Notes under the pieces: model-generated | What the model saw: only the letters and a program-made list of their open reading frames with translations | Told to the model about the DNA's origin: nothing | Databases searched by the model: none | Made by a program: the position numbers and the translations under genes | DNA from: Ipomoea triloba | Taxonomy: Eukaryota > Streptophyta > Magnoliopsida > Solanales > Convolvulaceae | Assembly: GCF_003576645.1 (NCBI RefSeq) | Contig: NC_044918.1 | Location: 17,678,809 to 17,742,808 of the forward strand | DNA length: 64,000 bases | Direction of reading: 5' to 3' | Part shown: one piece after another, positions 12,202 through 23,890 of the stretch | Position numbering within the stretch: the stretch's first letter is position 1 | Layout of the letters: each line of letters starts with the position of its first letter

Positions 12202-14058
12202 ATGGATTCGGGAATTGATTCTGCAAAGGGGATACCAGATCCCATGGAAATCACAATGGTTGAATCTCGACCCAACGGTTCCCCTCATCCCCAAAAGCGT
12301 CGTCTCAACAAGTTCGCTTTTCTTTGCGCCGTTTTCGCTTCCACCAATTCTATTCTCTTGGGTTATGGTAAGTCCTTTCACATGATTTCATAATGATAAA
12401 TGCCTTCATGATCCAGTCATTCCACAGTCAAGTTAGTCAGATTGATGACCTGTAAGGTTGTAATTCAATTCTTAATGAGAACAATCCTATTGACCCTGAC
12501 TTCTTAATTTAATTGAGCTGATTAACTATATATAGATAACTTAGACCGGTCAAGATTCAATAGTTTCTTGACAAAATATTTGGATGATTTTTGTAAATTT
12601 GGCTGTTGACTTAGTAGTAATCCAAGTGATTTTGGTTTGAGCTAATCAGCTATAAACAATTTAAACTCCTAGTTTCTTGATCAATTGTTTGGATGGGTTA
12701 TTGTAGATCTTGGGGTTATGAGTGGTGCAGTTCTGTTCATTAAAGAAACGTTCAAGATTTCATCGGTGCAGCATGAATTGTTGGTGAGCTTATTGAACGT
12801 GTCGTCGTTGTTTGGGTCACTGGCGTCGGGGAAAACTTCCGATTTGATTGGCCGGCGATACACCATAGTATTGGCGGCGGCGACTTTCATAATAGGTGCA
12901 CTCCTGATGGGGCTTGCGCCGACCTACGGCTATCTACTGGCCGGAAGAGTGGTCGCCGGGATCGGAGTGGGGTATTCCCTCATGATTGCTCCGGTGTACA
13001 CTAGCGAGCTGTCGCCGGCGATGACCCGCGGATTTCTGTCTTCTTTGCCGGAAGTGTTCATCAACGTTGGGATATTAATCGGTTTCATTTCCAACATTTT
13101 GTTGTCCGGGCTGCCGGCGAACATTAGCTGGCGCCTCATGCTCGGCCTCTCCGGCGTCCCGGCGATCGGCATTGCCGCCGGCGTGATCAAGATGCCGGAG
13201 TCGCCCCGCTGGCTCGTCATGAAAGGGAGGCTCAGCGAAGCCAAGATGATTTTACGGAGGACATCGGAAAGTGAAGAAGAAGCCGATTTACGGTTAGAGG
13301 AAATAACAAAAGCCGCCGCATTTTCCGGCGAGTGGCGCGGGCAAGGCGCGTGGAAAGAGCTGCTCTGCCCGACGGCGCCGATCCGGCGAATGTTAGTTAC
13401 GGCGATCGGAATAAATTTTTTCATGCAAGCCTCCGGGAACGACGCGGTGGTTTACTACACGCCGTTGGTGTTCAAATCCGCCGGAATAGCTCACCGGAAA
13501 GCCCAAATCGGAGTGACAATCATCATGGGGATGGCTAAAACCACTTTTGTTTTGGTCTCAGCACTTTTCCTGGACAATTTCGGGCGACGGCCCATGTTAC
13601 TATTGGGCACAGTGGGCCAGGCCCTATCCCTGGCTGGGCTCGGGCTGGGCTCAACATATCTCCTCCACGCCCATCACAAGCCCATTTGGGCCATCGGGTT
13701 GTGTGTCCTCGCGGTCTGCGCCGACGTCTCGTTCTTCTCAATTGGGCTCGGGCCGATCACGTGGGTCTACTCAGCTGAAATTTTCCCGCTCAGACTCAGG
13801 GCCCAAGGCTCGGCCCTAGCAGTTTCGGTGAATAGGTTGGTGAGTGGGGTTGTCTCGGCCACGTTTCTTAGTATTTCCAAAAAAATAACGTTTGGAGGAA
13901 TGTTTTTTGTGCTTTCTGGGGTTATGGTGGTGGCTACACTGTTCTTTTACTTGCTATTGCCAGAGACCAAAGGAATGAGCCTAGAGGAAATAGGGTCACT
14001 GTTTGAGGACAAACAATCCGATGGTGAAAAGGATAAAGAGATTGAATTGGAGAGATAG
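12202..14058 (+). CDS. Polyol/monosaccharide transporter (MFS sugar-porter, PLT6-like)
   Basis: Two exons, 12202-12367 and 12707-14058, join across a GT-AG intron to give 505 residues. The intron falls inside the Asp codon of GYDLGVMSGA (54-63), the motif of transmembrane helix 1. Other sugar-porter signatures are GRR (104-106), PESPRWL (219-225), GRR again (348-350), ITWVYSAEIFP (406-416) and PETKG (474-478), with twelve hydrophobic segments around a central loop (about 216-280). This matches the plant polyol transporter subfamily, proton symporters of linear polyols and some monosaccharides, usually in the plasma membrane. It looks closest to Arabidopsis PLT6. The loop-7 substrate motif is MQASGND (295-301), where the first position is normally Gln. 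The second exon is notably GC-rich. The ATG at 12202 is the first in frame. Substrate cannot be read from the sequence. Confidence 0.93.
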
Positions 14059-15975
14059 GGCATGGGGCAATTTATTGTATGGTTTTATTAGTTATATATA
14101 GTGTGCTAATCCATAATATTTAGGAGTTTGATGTGATTATTTAGTAGAATTAAGAATATTTGTGTGTTTCACTACGTAATTTATGAAGTTATTTATTCTA
14201 GCTCGGGAAGTGATGATCTGGAAACTGCCAAAAAGGTCCCCTTCATGCATTACTACATAAATTTCTATTTGTTTTTGTAATGATCATGAGATATCACCAT
14301 TATCATCGTTGTTGGAGTAGTATTTTTGGACTTTTCGTTTCACTTCTTTTTTCCCATTTGTCGAGGAAAAGTTTCTTCATTACCAGTTCCACTACCTTAT
14401 ACACTTCCGTAGATGATTTAATTAAGGAGATTTGACGAAGTAGGTACGACGAATTGAATTTCAACAACTAGCTAGTACCCACTCTAATGCACACTATTCA
14501 GAATGTGATACACACAGCAACTCCAACAGACAAATAATTAAACAGAAAGAGGGAAAGAAACACATAGCATTGTACATCAACAGGACGAGGTAAAAAAAAA
14601 GTTCAAAAATTTGATTGACAATGAAAGAACGTGAAGAAAAATGAGTTTTCTCGCAGGTTCTGACCATTGTTTCACAGTGAAAATGAAGCATGATCTCAAA
14701 TGCAGGTATATATATAGGTAGCCTGAGCCTGATTGAGCCTGTGACTTAACTTTAGAAATCAGTGTATGTGGCTTCTTTGCTCTTGTAATATATCATCAAG
14801 TCCTATCACCATTCTGTTTCACAATTTCGTGTTATATATGTTATCAGTATCTTTTTGTTTTTGAATTACTAAATTAAGGAAAAAAATTCATAGAATAAAA
14901 GTGAGAATATTTGAAACTGTCATGAAACAAAGATAGAGCTGTGAATTAGTGGCATCGTGGTCCAGTCCAATTGCTAGACAAAGGTCTCAAAAGGTCACGG
15001 GCACAAATTTTGCCTCAAATGACACCATGGATCGGAGTTTACCTATCAATATAGATCTAATTTAAAAATAACCTTCAGATTGTATGTTTACAGTTGACAT
15101 ATTATGTATCTGCACTTAACATGATAATTACAGACACATAAACTTTTAACTGCAGACACATAAAATGTTAACCAATATCTTATATGTGTCTATAGTACAG
15201 TTAACCTATTTTATACTTGTAATTAACAATTTATGTATTCGTAGTAATCATATTATGTCTATGCAATTACCATGTTATGTGTCTTCAATTTGTTTACAAA
15301 AATGTATACTAACACATATTTTTGGATCATGGTTCACAATGCAATATGAACTCTGGTCCATGCTATAACAATTAAAATTTTACAACGAAAATATTTCAGT
15401 TATGGTGTATAGATGTTGTTTTTTAATAAAAACATTTTGATTGTATGAATATGTTTATCGTAATCACCATATTTACAAAGAAAAATAAAATGAGAAGACA
15501 CTCTCTTATGTCGTGTAAATTTAGTGTCTTAATTATTAGAACAAGTTTTTTAAAAAAATTATTAGAACGTAAATTTAGTCCTTAGGCTTTAATTTTAGTA
15601 AATTTCGAAATAGTACAGAGTTAAAAATACTAGCAACCAAATACTTACGAACCCATGAACTAAATACATACTGAAAAGATTAAATTTAAAGAATTATAAA
15701 GGTGTTATTCCTCCTCCACCAAAAAAAAAAAAACCCAACATAGAGTTGCAAACAATCTCAAGTTGGATATGATTAGTTTTAGGGTACGTAATAAACTTGT
15801 TTAGCAATAAAATTTCTTCTAGTTCTTTAATCTGAGCATTTTATTATCCTATACTAAACCAAATGATAATGCTAATTTCAACATTAAAAATAAAAATAGG
15901 ACAACTTTACAAAATAAGTGAGGTTTACAATTTAACATACTTTTCATCGGTTTTAATGTCAATTGATTGCAAATT
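14059..15975. other. Intergenic region with dispersed repeats
   Basis: Around 14940-15060 is a stretch with weak resemblance to the SINE head ('TAGTGGCATCGTGGTCCAG'). From about 15075 to 15370 short segments related to 'TTATGTGTCTGTAATTA' recur, closing with a 'GGATCATGGTTCACAATG' end. A related block lies at 40940-41110. No gene was recognised. Confidence 0.45.
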
Positions 15976-16440
15976 ATACCGTGGATCATGGTCCAAAACG
16001 GTGCCGCTTCTTTTAATGAAAAGAAATCGCACTCGTTCGCGCTATTCCGCGTAAAGTAGCTCTGTATGTATAACATATTTAGTTTCATTTTATATACGCT
16101 GTAATTTCATTTCAACACAACTACAATTTCATCATTTCGATATAACTATAATTTCATTGGACAATATACATTCAAATATGTGAAACTATTATTCAGTTTC
16201 ATTTTACATATACTATAGTTTCATTACAACACAACTACAGTATCATTTCGATATAACTACAGGTTCATTGGACAATATATACTCAAATATGTGAAACTGT
16301 TATTCCATTTCATTTAATATACATTGCAGTTTGATTTCAACGCAACTACAGTTTCATTTCGATATAACTACAGTTTCATTCGGGAATAACTACAGTTTCA
16401 TTCGACATTATACACTCAAATATGTGAAATTGTAATTCAG

Positions 16441-17025
16441 TTTCATTTTATATACACTATAGTTTCATTACAACACAACTACAATATCATTTAGATATAA
16501 CTACAGTTTTACTGGACAATATACACTCAAATTTAGATATAACTACAGTTTTACTGGACAATATACACTCAAATATGTGAAAAACTACAGTTTTACTGGA
16601 CAATATACACTCAAATATGTGAAATTGTATTTCAGTTTCATTTTATATACACTATAGTTTCATTACAACACAACTACAATATCATTTAGATATAACTACA
16701 GTTTTACTGGACAATATACACTCAAATTTAGATATAACTACAGTTTTACTGGACAATATACACTCAAATATGTGAAAAACTACAGTTTTACTGGACAATA
16801 TACACTCAAATATGTGAAATTGTATTTCAGTTTCATTTTATATACACTATAGTTTCATTACAACACAACTACAATATCATTTAGATATAACTACAGTTTT
16901 ACTGGACAATATACACTCAAATTTAGATATAACTACAGTTTTACTGGACAATATACACTCAAATATGTGAAAAACTACAGTTTTACTGGACAATATACAC
17001 TCAAATATGTGAAACTGTTATTCAG
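16441..17025. repeat. Three tandem 195-bp higher-order repeat units
   Basis: The segment starting TTTCATTTTATATACAC begins at 16441, 16636 and 16831, and the next copy of its start is at 17026, so the spacing is exactly 195 bp each time. The units look almost identical. Each contains three shorter repeats of CAGTTTTACTGGACAATAT. The flanks (16080-16440) hold older, divergent monomers. Confidence 0.9.
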
Positions 17026-17087
17026 TTTCATTTGAGCACAACTACAATTTTATTTCAATTCATTACAGTTTCATTTAATAATATAAA

Positions 17088-17902
17088 TGGAAAAGTGTCA
17101 AATTAACCCTCTAAGTCGGGTGGATAGTGCAATTAGGGGGCCTAAGTGAAAAAAGCTCCATTCAAGTCCCCTAAATCGGTAAAATAGTTCAATTAAGTCC
17201 AAAATGACTTGTTTATCAGGTCAAATTCGTAATGTTTTGACATATGTCTTTTTTTAATCAAAATAAATATTTTTATTTATTAAAAATATTATTTATTATA
17301 AATTAAAAAAATATTATTTTTTTTGGCAAAATTAAAAAAATATTTAAAAACAAAAGAGTAAATAAAGGTGTAGAAATGGTGATATTGACCTGACCTGTTG
17401 ACCTCCATTTCCAAAGCTTGTTTTTGGCGTCAACCCCCCGCCAACAACCGTCGCCGGCGGAAGCCTTCCAACCGTTGATCGGAAACTTCCTCCCACGTTC
17501 AATCTCCTCTTCCAATTCCGACCTGGTATTCACTCTACAGAGCACTACCACGAGCCCATTCGGCTTCACGGTCCACCGTCGTTCCACCGGCGACGTCCTC
17601 TTCGACACCTCGCCGGTGGCCAACCGTCCTGACACTCTGTTCATCTTCAATTTTTTTTAAAATATTATTTATCTTTTATTTATAATAAATAATATTTTTA
17701 ATAAATAAAAATATTGATTTTGAAAATAAAATTAAAAAAGGACACGTGTCAACAACTCATGAATTTGACCTGATAAACAAGTCATTTTGGACTCAATTGA
17801 ACAATTTTACCGGTTTAGGGGACTTGAATGGAGCTTTTTTTCACTTAGGGGGCCTAATTGCACTATCCACCCGACTTAGGGGGCCAATTTGACACTTTTC
17901 TC
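17088..17902. mobile_element. Mutator-like element with long TIRs carrying a host-gene fragment (Pack-MULE-like)
   Basis: A 9-bp direct repeat TAATATAAA flanks the element at 17079-17087 and 17903-17911, the duplication size of Mutator-like transposons. The ends share GAAAAGTGTCAAATT as terminal inverted repeats. The inverted similarity continues for about 230 bp each side (17088-17320 and 17650-17902), including 'GGGTGGATAGTGCAATTAGG', 'AAGCTCCATTCAAGTCCCCT' and 'CCAAAATGACTTGTTTATCAGG'. The central ~320 bp is GC-rich and unlike the ends. There is no transposase. The 9-bp duplication is AT-rich and sits in AT-rich DNA, so chance contributes, but it agrees with the long TIRs. Confidence 0.75.
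17430..17645 (+). pseudogene. Captured fragment resembling a GH31 alpha-glucosidase/alpha-xylosidase
   Basis: The plus strand reads without stops through a stretch containing SNSDLVFTLQ, then PFGFTVHRRSTGDVLFDTSP, then a 'DTLFIF' tail. This is the order and wording of the N-terminal beta-sandwich domain of plant glycoside hydrolase family 31 enzymes, which usually continue into 'KDQY'. Here the similarity stops at the right TIR. Only about 70 residues are present and there is no catalytic domain, so no enzyme is made. It is a transduplicated piece. The family call rests on my memory of the motif. Confidence 0.6.
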
Positions 17903-18837
17903 TAATATAAAAACAATATATGAGACAATTTCATTTTAGATACACTCTAATTTCATTTTGTAATTAATACACCAAAAATATAGACTTCGTTAAAATGTAG
18001 CAACAGTCGTTTCTTTATAAAGATCAGAAACAACACCATTTATGAACCATGATCCACGATATAACGACGGGTCAATTAATAAAACAAGCCTAGCTAAATA
18101 CAAAACATCAAATCAAAAGACAAATGCGTGTGGAGAAAGAATCTTTAAATAACAACAACACTAGACATATTTTCTACCAAAAAATATCATATAATTTGAT
18201 ATATATGTTTTGGTTGACCGATTATTCAATCCCATACTCTCTAATTTGACAATTCACTAATCAACCCACTCACTGACTCACATAAGATTAGAAGCACTAT
18301 CATGTGGTGGGCTTCTAGTAGAAAACGAGTTATAATCGAGCCCTGATAGCTGCAGTGTATGAGATCACAACAATATAGTGGGCTCCTTGTGTATACGAGA
18401 TATTGGTCCTTCCACTTAATGAGTTGACATGATTTATCCTTTCACTATCATGTTGGGTTAGGGGTATGAAGGTCCCCGAGGCAAACAAATTTCACCATTT
18501 GTGAGCAAGAGGCGCCTCATACATTTTCTGAATTGAAATAATTTGTCGAGATAGTACTTAGAAGCATTAAGCATCACAGTTGAACATATATTTGAAATGT
18601 AAATTGGAGCAGGCCATTAAAATAGGTGATTTGAACTTGGGAAAGTTAAACCCAGAATTTGTTTCTACCAAAAAGTGTCTTTTAGCTTTTGTAGGACTAG
18701 TTTTGAGGAGGGTAGAAAACATGCAATAACTGCAGTCAGTGTTTGAAGTGTCTGTTTATATTTGGAAGCTTCTGAGAATTCAAGATGCCCGACACTACTG
18801 TGGATTATTATTGCTACAGCCTTTGCAACTGGGGATG

Positions 18838-18950
18838 CATTTAATAATAATAATAATAATAATAATAATTATTATTATTATTATTATTGTTATTATTATT
18901 ATTATTATTATTATTAAATTATTATTATTTTATTATGGGAGAAATAGTGT
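18838..18950. repeat. (TAA)n / (TTA)n inverted microsatellite
   Basis: About nine AAT units are followed directly by a longer run of ATT units, so the two halves are mutually complementary and can form a hairpin. A reading frame of poly-Ile through it is an artefact. Confidence 0.9.
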
Positions 18951-20763
18951 AAGTTTGTGATGATGTGTGCAAGAGCAGTTTGATTTGTTGGAGAAGCAGA
19001 TAAAATCTCAGAACTACAGACACAGTATCTTAGTCAAGTGTCAAAGATAGATGCTCCAATCTTGAGAATTGAGATTATTACATGGTACAGTTGACATTTA
19101 AAATTGAGTCAAATCAATTGGTCATTGTAATGGGACATCAAAAAGGTGACAATTTTGCCTTTGTCCTTAATCTTCTCTCTCACTTTTCAATACTACACTA
19201 GTACAAAACTTTCTTTAAATCTTGTGAGCACATACATATAATCATGCATGGGTATTTTCGAATTTCTATATTTTATTATTTCTTCAAAATTTTTAGTAAT
19301 TTTTTCAGTTCTTGAATGACATGATATATATTCTCAACTTTTTTTTTTTTTTTTTTTTAAATTTGGGTGAAGATTTAAAGAGTTAAGTCTTACCACACAT
19401 GGGTATTTTAACATACTTTTCCTAATTAATTACCAAACAGCATGTTAAATTACTGAAAAAAATATTTTTTGCTCGAATCCATGATGAAAAAAGAATTGAC
19501 AATAAATTAAAAAAAAAACTATAAATTGTTATACTGAAATTTATAGCCATAGTTAAAATGTTTATAAATATTAAAATCAGAGATGTCAAAACCCCAAAAT
19601 TTTAATTAATTGGTAAAAATTAAAGCATTATTGAGCAAATAAACTACTCCGTATTATTGTATAGCTGTAAAACTGCATATTATATTATTGAGTTGTAACA
19701 TAGAAATAATAAAATATTGAAATGCTGAATGTGATGAGGGGATTGTTGTTTGGATAGATATTGTTGGGCATGATCATATATAATTTCAAGACTTTGGGAA
19801 TGGAATTTCATCAGCACTAGCTGATCTGATCATCACGAATCTCATGATATATAGATACATATATAGATTCAAGTAATTTTGGCTTTTTACATAGTCCAAG
19901 TGTTCATCCGGGGTTTGCTCTGATCTTCATCATATCATGTAATCTATGAAGCTTTCAAAACCCAGCCGTTGGATCATCATCCTCCAAATTTCTCACCTTT
20001 GATTCCACTACAGTCTCTGCTAGCTTCTGAATCCTCATCACATCAAACTTGTAATCGTCCTGCAGAATAAATTAATGAAACAGAATCTTTTTATTTTTAA
20101 GCACCCCACCACTGGATGGGATGAGTACAATATAGAGGCGCAGGCAGGGTTCTGGTACGTAGATTTGTACTGGCTAGCATGGCAATTAAGACCTCCCAGG
20201 TTTTAATTTGCAGGGGGAGAAGACTAGCAGAGGAAAACGTTTCTTAGCGTCGGCACGTTAGTTGAAAGTTATTTTATGTGGACGTGCTACAAAATTATAT
20301 TATTGGATTTGATAAATGAGTGGAACGTAACTCTCCATTGATAATCAAAAAGACTTTGAGTTCAAGTTTTCAAAATTAGCTGCCTTCCCAATGACCTACG
20401 GCTCTCTCGCTCTCTCACACCGGAGGTCATAGCTTTGAGCTCTAGTGTAGTGATGACTCTTGAGAAAATATGTATGAACAGATACTATATTGTAACATAG
20501 TCATTGAAAGACATCTGGATTGAAATGAATGACTTAATCTTTAATGTGGAAGGTTTGATCTTCAATGGAAGGTTAGATCAATACTCTTGACATGATCATG
20601 GAGGAGATTTTAGAAAGGGTTTTATTTTCAAGATTATGGTGATAACTCTCTAGGATGTTTCTAGGAGTGTTGAGAGCTCCTATTTAATTGTAGGATATGA
20701 AGTACAAATGCTCCCGAGACTTGCTTGTACGCCACTTGAGAGTTGTTTATACGCCAAGGAATT

Positions 20764-20873
20764 GAAATCCGTTTCGACTTGTGCTAAGGAGCTTTGGATG
20801 ATATGAGAGGTACGCTAGGGAAGTCCGTTTCAACTTGTGCCAAGGAGCTTTGGATGATATGAGAGGTACCACT
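20764..20873 (+). repeat. 56-bp tandem duplication
   Basis: The segment TCCGTTTCGACTTGTGCTAA and the following ~35 bases, ending GATATGAGAGGTAC, occur twice in succession with few differences. The larger context is unassigned. Confidence 0.75.
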
Positions 20874-21423
20874 AGGTCTGCCAAAATATGTAAACAACAA
20901 AAATCGAGTTACAACAATTATCGTGCCCAGGCCAAATGACTTGATCTTCAAAAGAAACGTCAACTTCAAGATATATATAGTGTCAAGAGAGAACACATGC
21001 AAGAACTTCAATGTGTCTTTTAGAATGAAATGAAGGCATTACTTTTTTCAAAAAAAAAAATGAAGGCATTACTTATATAGTGGTGAGAATGTGAAACTCC
21101 CACTATATCTCAAACTCTTTGATATCTATTCAAAAAATAAATACATATTTAGGATAAGTACAATGCGCTTTCGACTGTTTGCAAGTGCAATCTTTTAATA
21201 CTAAATATGCAAAATGTTAATACTAAAATGTTCAAACCTAGAAAAGTCTAAGAATTGCAAATTTTAATGTTCAAGTTTGCATAGTAAAGTTGGTGATAAT
21301 TATGAAAATCTAACAGCATATTTTTTTTTTAAAAAAAAAGTATGATCTGATATGTTCGATTTTTCTAAATGTAAGGTTGAGAGATTAGTTCTTATTTATC
21401 TTCTAAGGAGTTCTTCTCATTTG

Positions 21424-21429
<6 letters not shown>

Positions 21430-21513
<84 letters not shown>
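21430..21513. repeat. (TA)n microsatellite
   Basis: About 84 bases of uninterrupted alternating AT. Confidence 0.95.
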
Positions 21514-21518
<5 letters not shown>

Positions 21519-21719
21519 TCAGTGACCTATGCTTATCAAATTAAGTAGTTAATTAATTAATGAACATCCTGCTTTCAAAAAAAAAAGAAAAAAGAATGAA
21601 CATCCTACTTGGTGGAATGTTTTCAATTGGGTACTTTGTAAAAGTTATTCAATCTCTAAGTGTGTTAGATGAAACTGATCTTGTAGCCCGGCCTAGTCGT
21701 TGAAGGATCACAAGAAAGT

Positions 21720-21960
21720 AAAATCGATCAGTTAAAATTGTTCATAGGTGACCGGCTCAAATTAAGAAGACCAATAGACAATTCTCATAGCGAGTCGCGA
21801 ACATGGAACTGTGTAATTACCAAGTTAACTATTGGGATTAAGTCTTACCATTACACCAAAAGTTATAGCTCGTAACGAAGTCGTAATTTTATATCTGTAT
21901 ACGACCACATTTTCAAGAGGCAAGGTGCTAAATTTAGCCTTTCACCAGCTTCCGCCCAGG
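21720..21960 (-). repeat. Dispersed LTR-end-like family, minus-strand fragment
   Basis: It contains 'CTTACCATTACACCAAAAGT' followed by 'TATAGCTCGTAACGAAG'. Read on the minus strand this matches the 'TATAACTTTTGG.GTAGTG.TAAG' stretch of the family at 58830-58930 and 61330-61500. A similar minus-strand fragment lies at 22755-22910. Confidence 0.4.
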
Positions 21961-22754
21961 ACTAACTACTCCAGCCTTGAAGTAAAATCTTTGTTACTTA
22001 ATTATTCGTTTATTCTGTTTTAAGGCACAGATCTCCTTAGTGGCTTAGTTTGAATTCAAAATGTAAGGAATATAATGGTGCTTCCACTTATTAAGCTATC
22101 TCCTTCTTAGCTTGGTCCCCCTTAATTATCTAAGCGTTATTCAAATTTAGGTAAGTAATAACTGCTAACCCAAATGGCCAAATCAAGTAGCTTGTACACT
22201 AAACATATGTGGATATGATCTTTCATCTTCGAATTAAATTCCTTCACCAAATCCATTTAAATTTGAATTTTCTATGCTAATCATATCATAATTTCCAAAT
22301 CACAAGTTGGAGAGGACATTCATATATATATGTTAGTTAAAATAGCTCAAGTGTGCGCAACCTATTAAATATAGAGTAACACTATTTTCCTCTCATCATT
22401 CTCTGTAAAAATATTATTCATATCAATTTTTTTACACCAAATAATCTTATATATATATATATGGTCAAATGATATGAGTATATGTACACGTGATTACCAT
22501 GTATATTTCTTTTTACCATTCAATTATTTGATTTATTCCACTTTAATTCATTTATTTATTCTTTGGATCGGAAAACAAAAAAACAAACTACAAGGGTAGG
22601 TGAACTTCTTTCCCTAGGTTTTTACAATTCTAGTCTTAGCTCTAGATGTATCTAAACTCAAGGTCATGTTAATACTCTTTGATGGATCTTCAAACACTAC
22701 TTAGCCCCAACTACTCATCTACTCTAGGGTGTGATATAAGATAAAATCATCCAA

Positions 22755-22910
22755 CATGTGAGGATCAAACACTTACCGCTCATTCAAAAATTATAGCTAG
22801 TAATGAAGACACTACTTTATTTCCTTTATTTCTTTATACTTGCATAGCAGTCAGCATCACATTTCGATGGCAGGATGCTGGACTTGACCCTCCGAACCGT
22901 TGCTCAACAC
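22755..22910 (-). repeat. Dispersed LTR-end-like family, minus-strand fragment
   Basis: 'GGATCAAACACTTACCGCTC' then 'AAAAATTATAGCTAGTAATG' matches the family described at 61330-61500 in reverse orientation. A 'TTTCGATGGCAGGATGCTGG' stretch downstream recurs as 'TTTCGATGACAGGATATTGG' at about 62645. Confidence 0.45.
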
Positions 22911-23392
22911 CACATAATTCGGAATATAAGATTTTATACCCAAAAAAGATGAAGAATAAGAAGCATTTCACACAAATAGATTTAGCAATTACCTATTTAA
23001 CAAATAGTCATGAAAACTTTAAGTTGAAATTTTAAAGATCTATCATAAGCTCCTTAACTCATAAGATGTATCTAACCTTTTACAGAATAAAAGAGGAAGG
23101 ATCTAAGAAGATTAAAGGGTAGTTTGAAAAAAGTTGAATAACATAATTCAGTTTGAATTGGTTTGGTTTAAGAATCATCTTCTGGTGGCTCAGTGGTCCA
23201 GCCTAGATTGGGAAACGAGTTCAACAAGAGAGAATTCACAAGTCATAATCATATAATTCTTATTAGGATATACTTCCAATTCCAATTTGATTTGATATAC
23301 ACAAAATTGGGGAATTTTGTTTTGTGCCTACTGGGTACTATACACTGTAGAATTGGCTAAGAGTTGAGGTGGACTGACTAATGCCACATGCA

Positions 23393-23423
<31 letters not shown>

Positions 23424-23782
23424 CAACTCCATCTCATCAAATTGAGACAATAAACAAGACAAGCAACAGCAGAAAAGTTAAATTTTACCAATGGCCATTG
23501 TCAACCCTTTTAAATTAATCTTTATGCATAACTGTGTTAGTTTCACAACTTGTGCGGTCCATACAATTGTGCGCAAATCAATGTAATGTGCATGTTGCTT
23601 TTAGTAATAACTATTTCAAATCAAGATATTTATACTGATCCGACTAGTTAAGACACTCGGCTAATTAATTAAATTGATTGACAATGGAAAGACGTAAGTA
23701 ATTTCTTTGATTACGGAAACAAATCTCTCTTATAAATTACAAATTAATTGACAATTGAAAAAAGATAAGTAATCTCTTTGTT

Positions 23783-23890
23783 TTGGTAAATCCACCGGAC
23801 CTTTTTTCGTCTGTTTAACGGTTGGGTCCACCCGCCTTCACTCCGGGAGGCACAAAAGCTGGCCCAGGGAGAAGATGGGAATCGAACCCA
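23783..23890 (+). repeat. Dispersed repeat shared with 34033-34165
   Basis: GGTAAAT, CGTCTGTTTAACGGT, GGGTCCACCC, TTC.CTCCG.GAGGCA, AGCTGG.CCAGGGAGAA occur in the same order in both copies. The compact length and lack of inverted ends suggest a SINE or a fragment. Confidence 0.5.

Larger units (their letters stand above)
15976..18062. mobile_element. TIR element carrying tandem repeats and a nested Mutator-like element
   Basis: The left end ATACCGTGGATCATGGTCCA and the right end (read inward) ATATCGTGGATCATGGTTCA are inverted copies; similarity continues for about 40 bases through 'GGTG..G.TTCTTT'. Between them is an array built on AACTACAGTTTCATT and GGACAATATACACTCAAAT, including three 195-bp units (16441-17025). 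A separate element is inserted at 17088-17902; without it this one is about 1.27 kb. There is no transposase, so it is non-autonomous. Related ends at 15320-15365 and about 40945 suggest a family. Confidence 0.55.

Noticed and set aside
13332..13819. Alternative frames within the transporter exon
   Set aside because: Shadows of a GC-rich exon with no family resemblance.
16080..17060. CRISPR-like direct repeats
   Set aside because: Plant nuclear context, no unique equal-length spacers, and the units are contiguous tandem repeats within a transposon.
18739..18960. Open frame with poly-isoleucine
   Set aside because: It is a translated ATT microsatellite.
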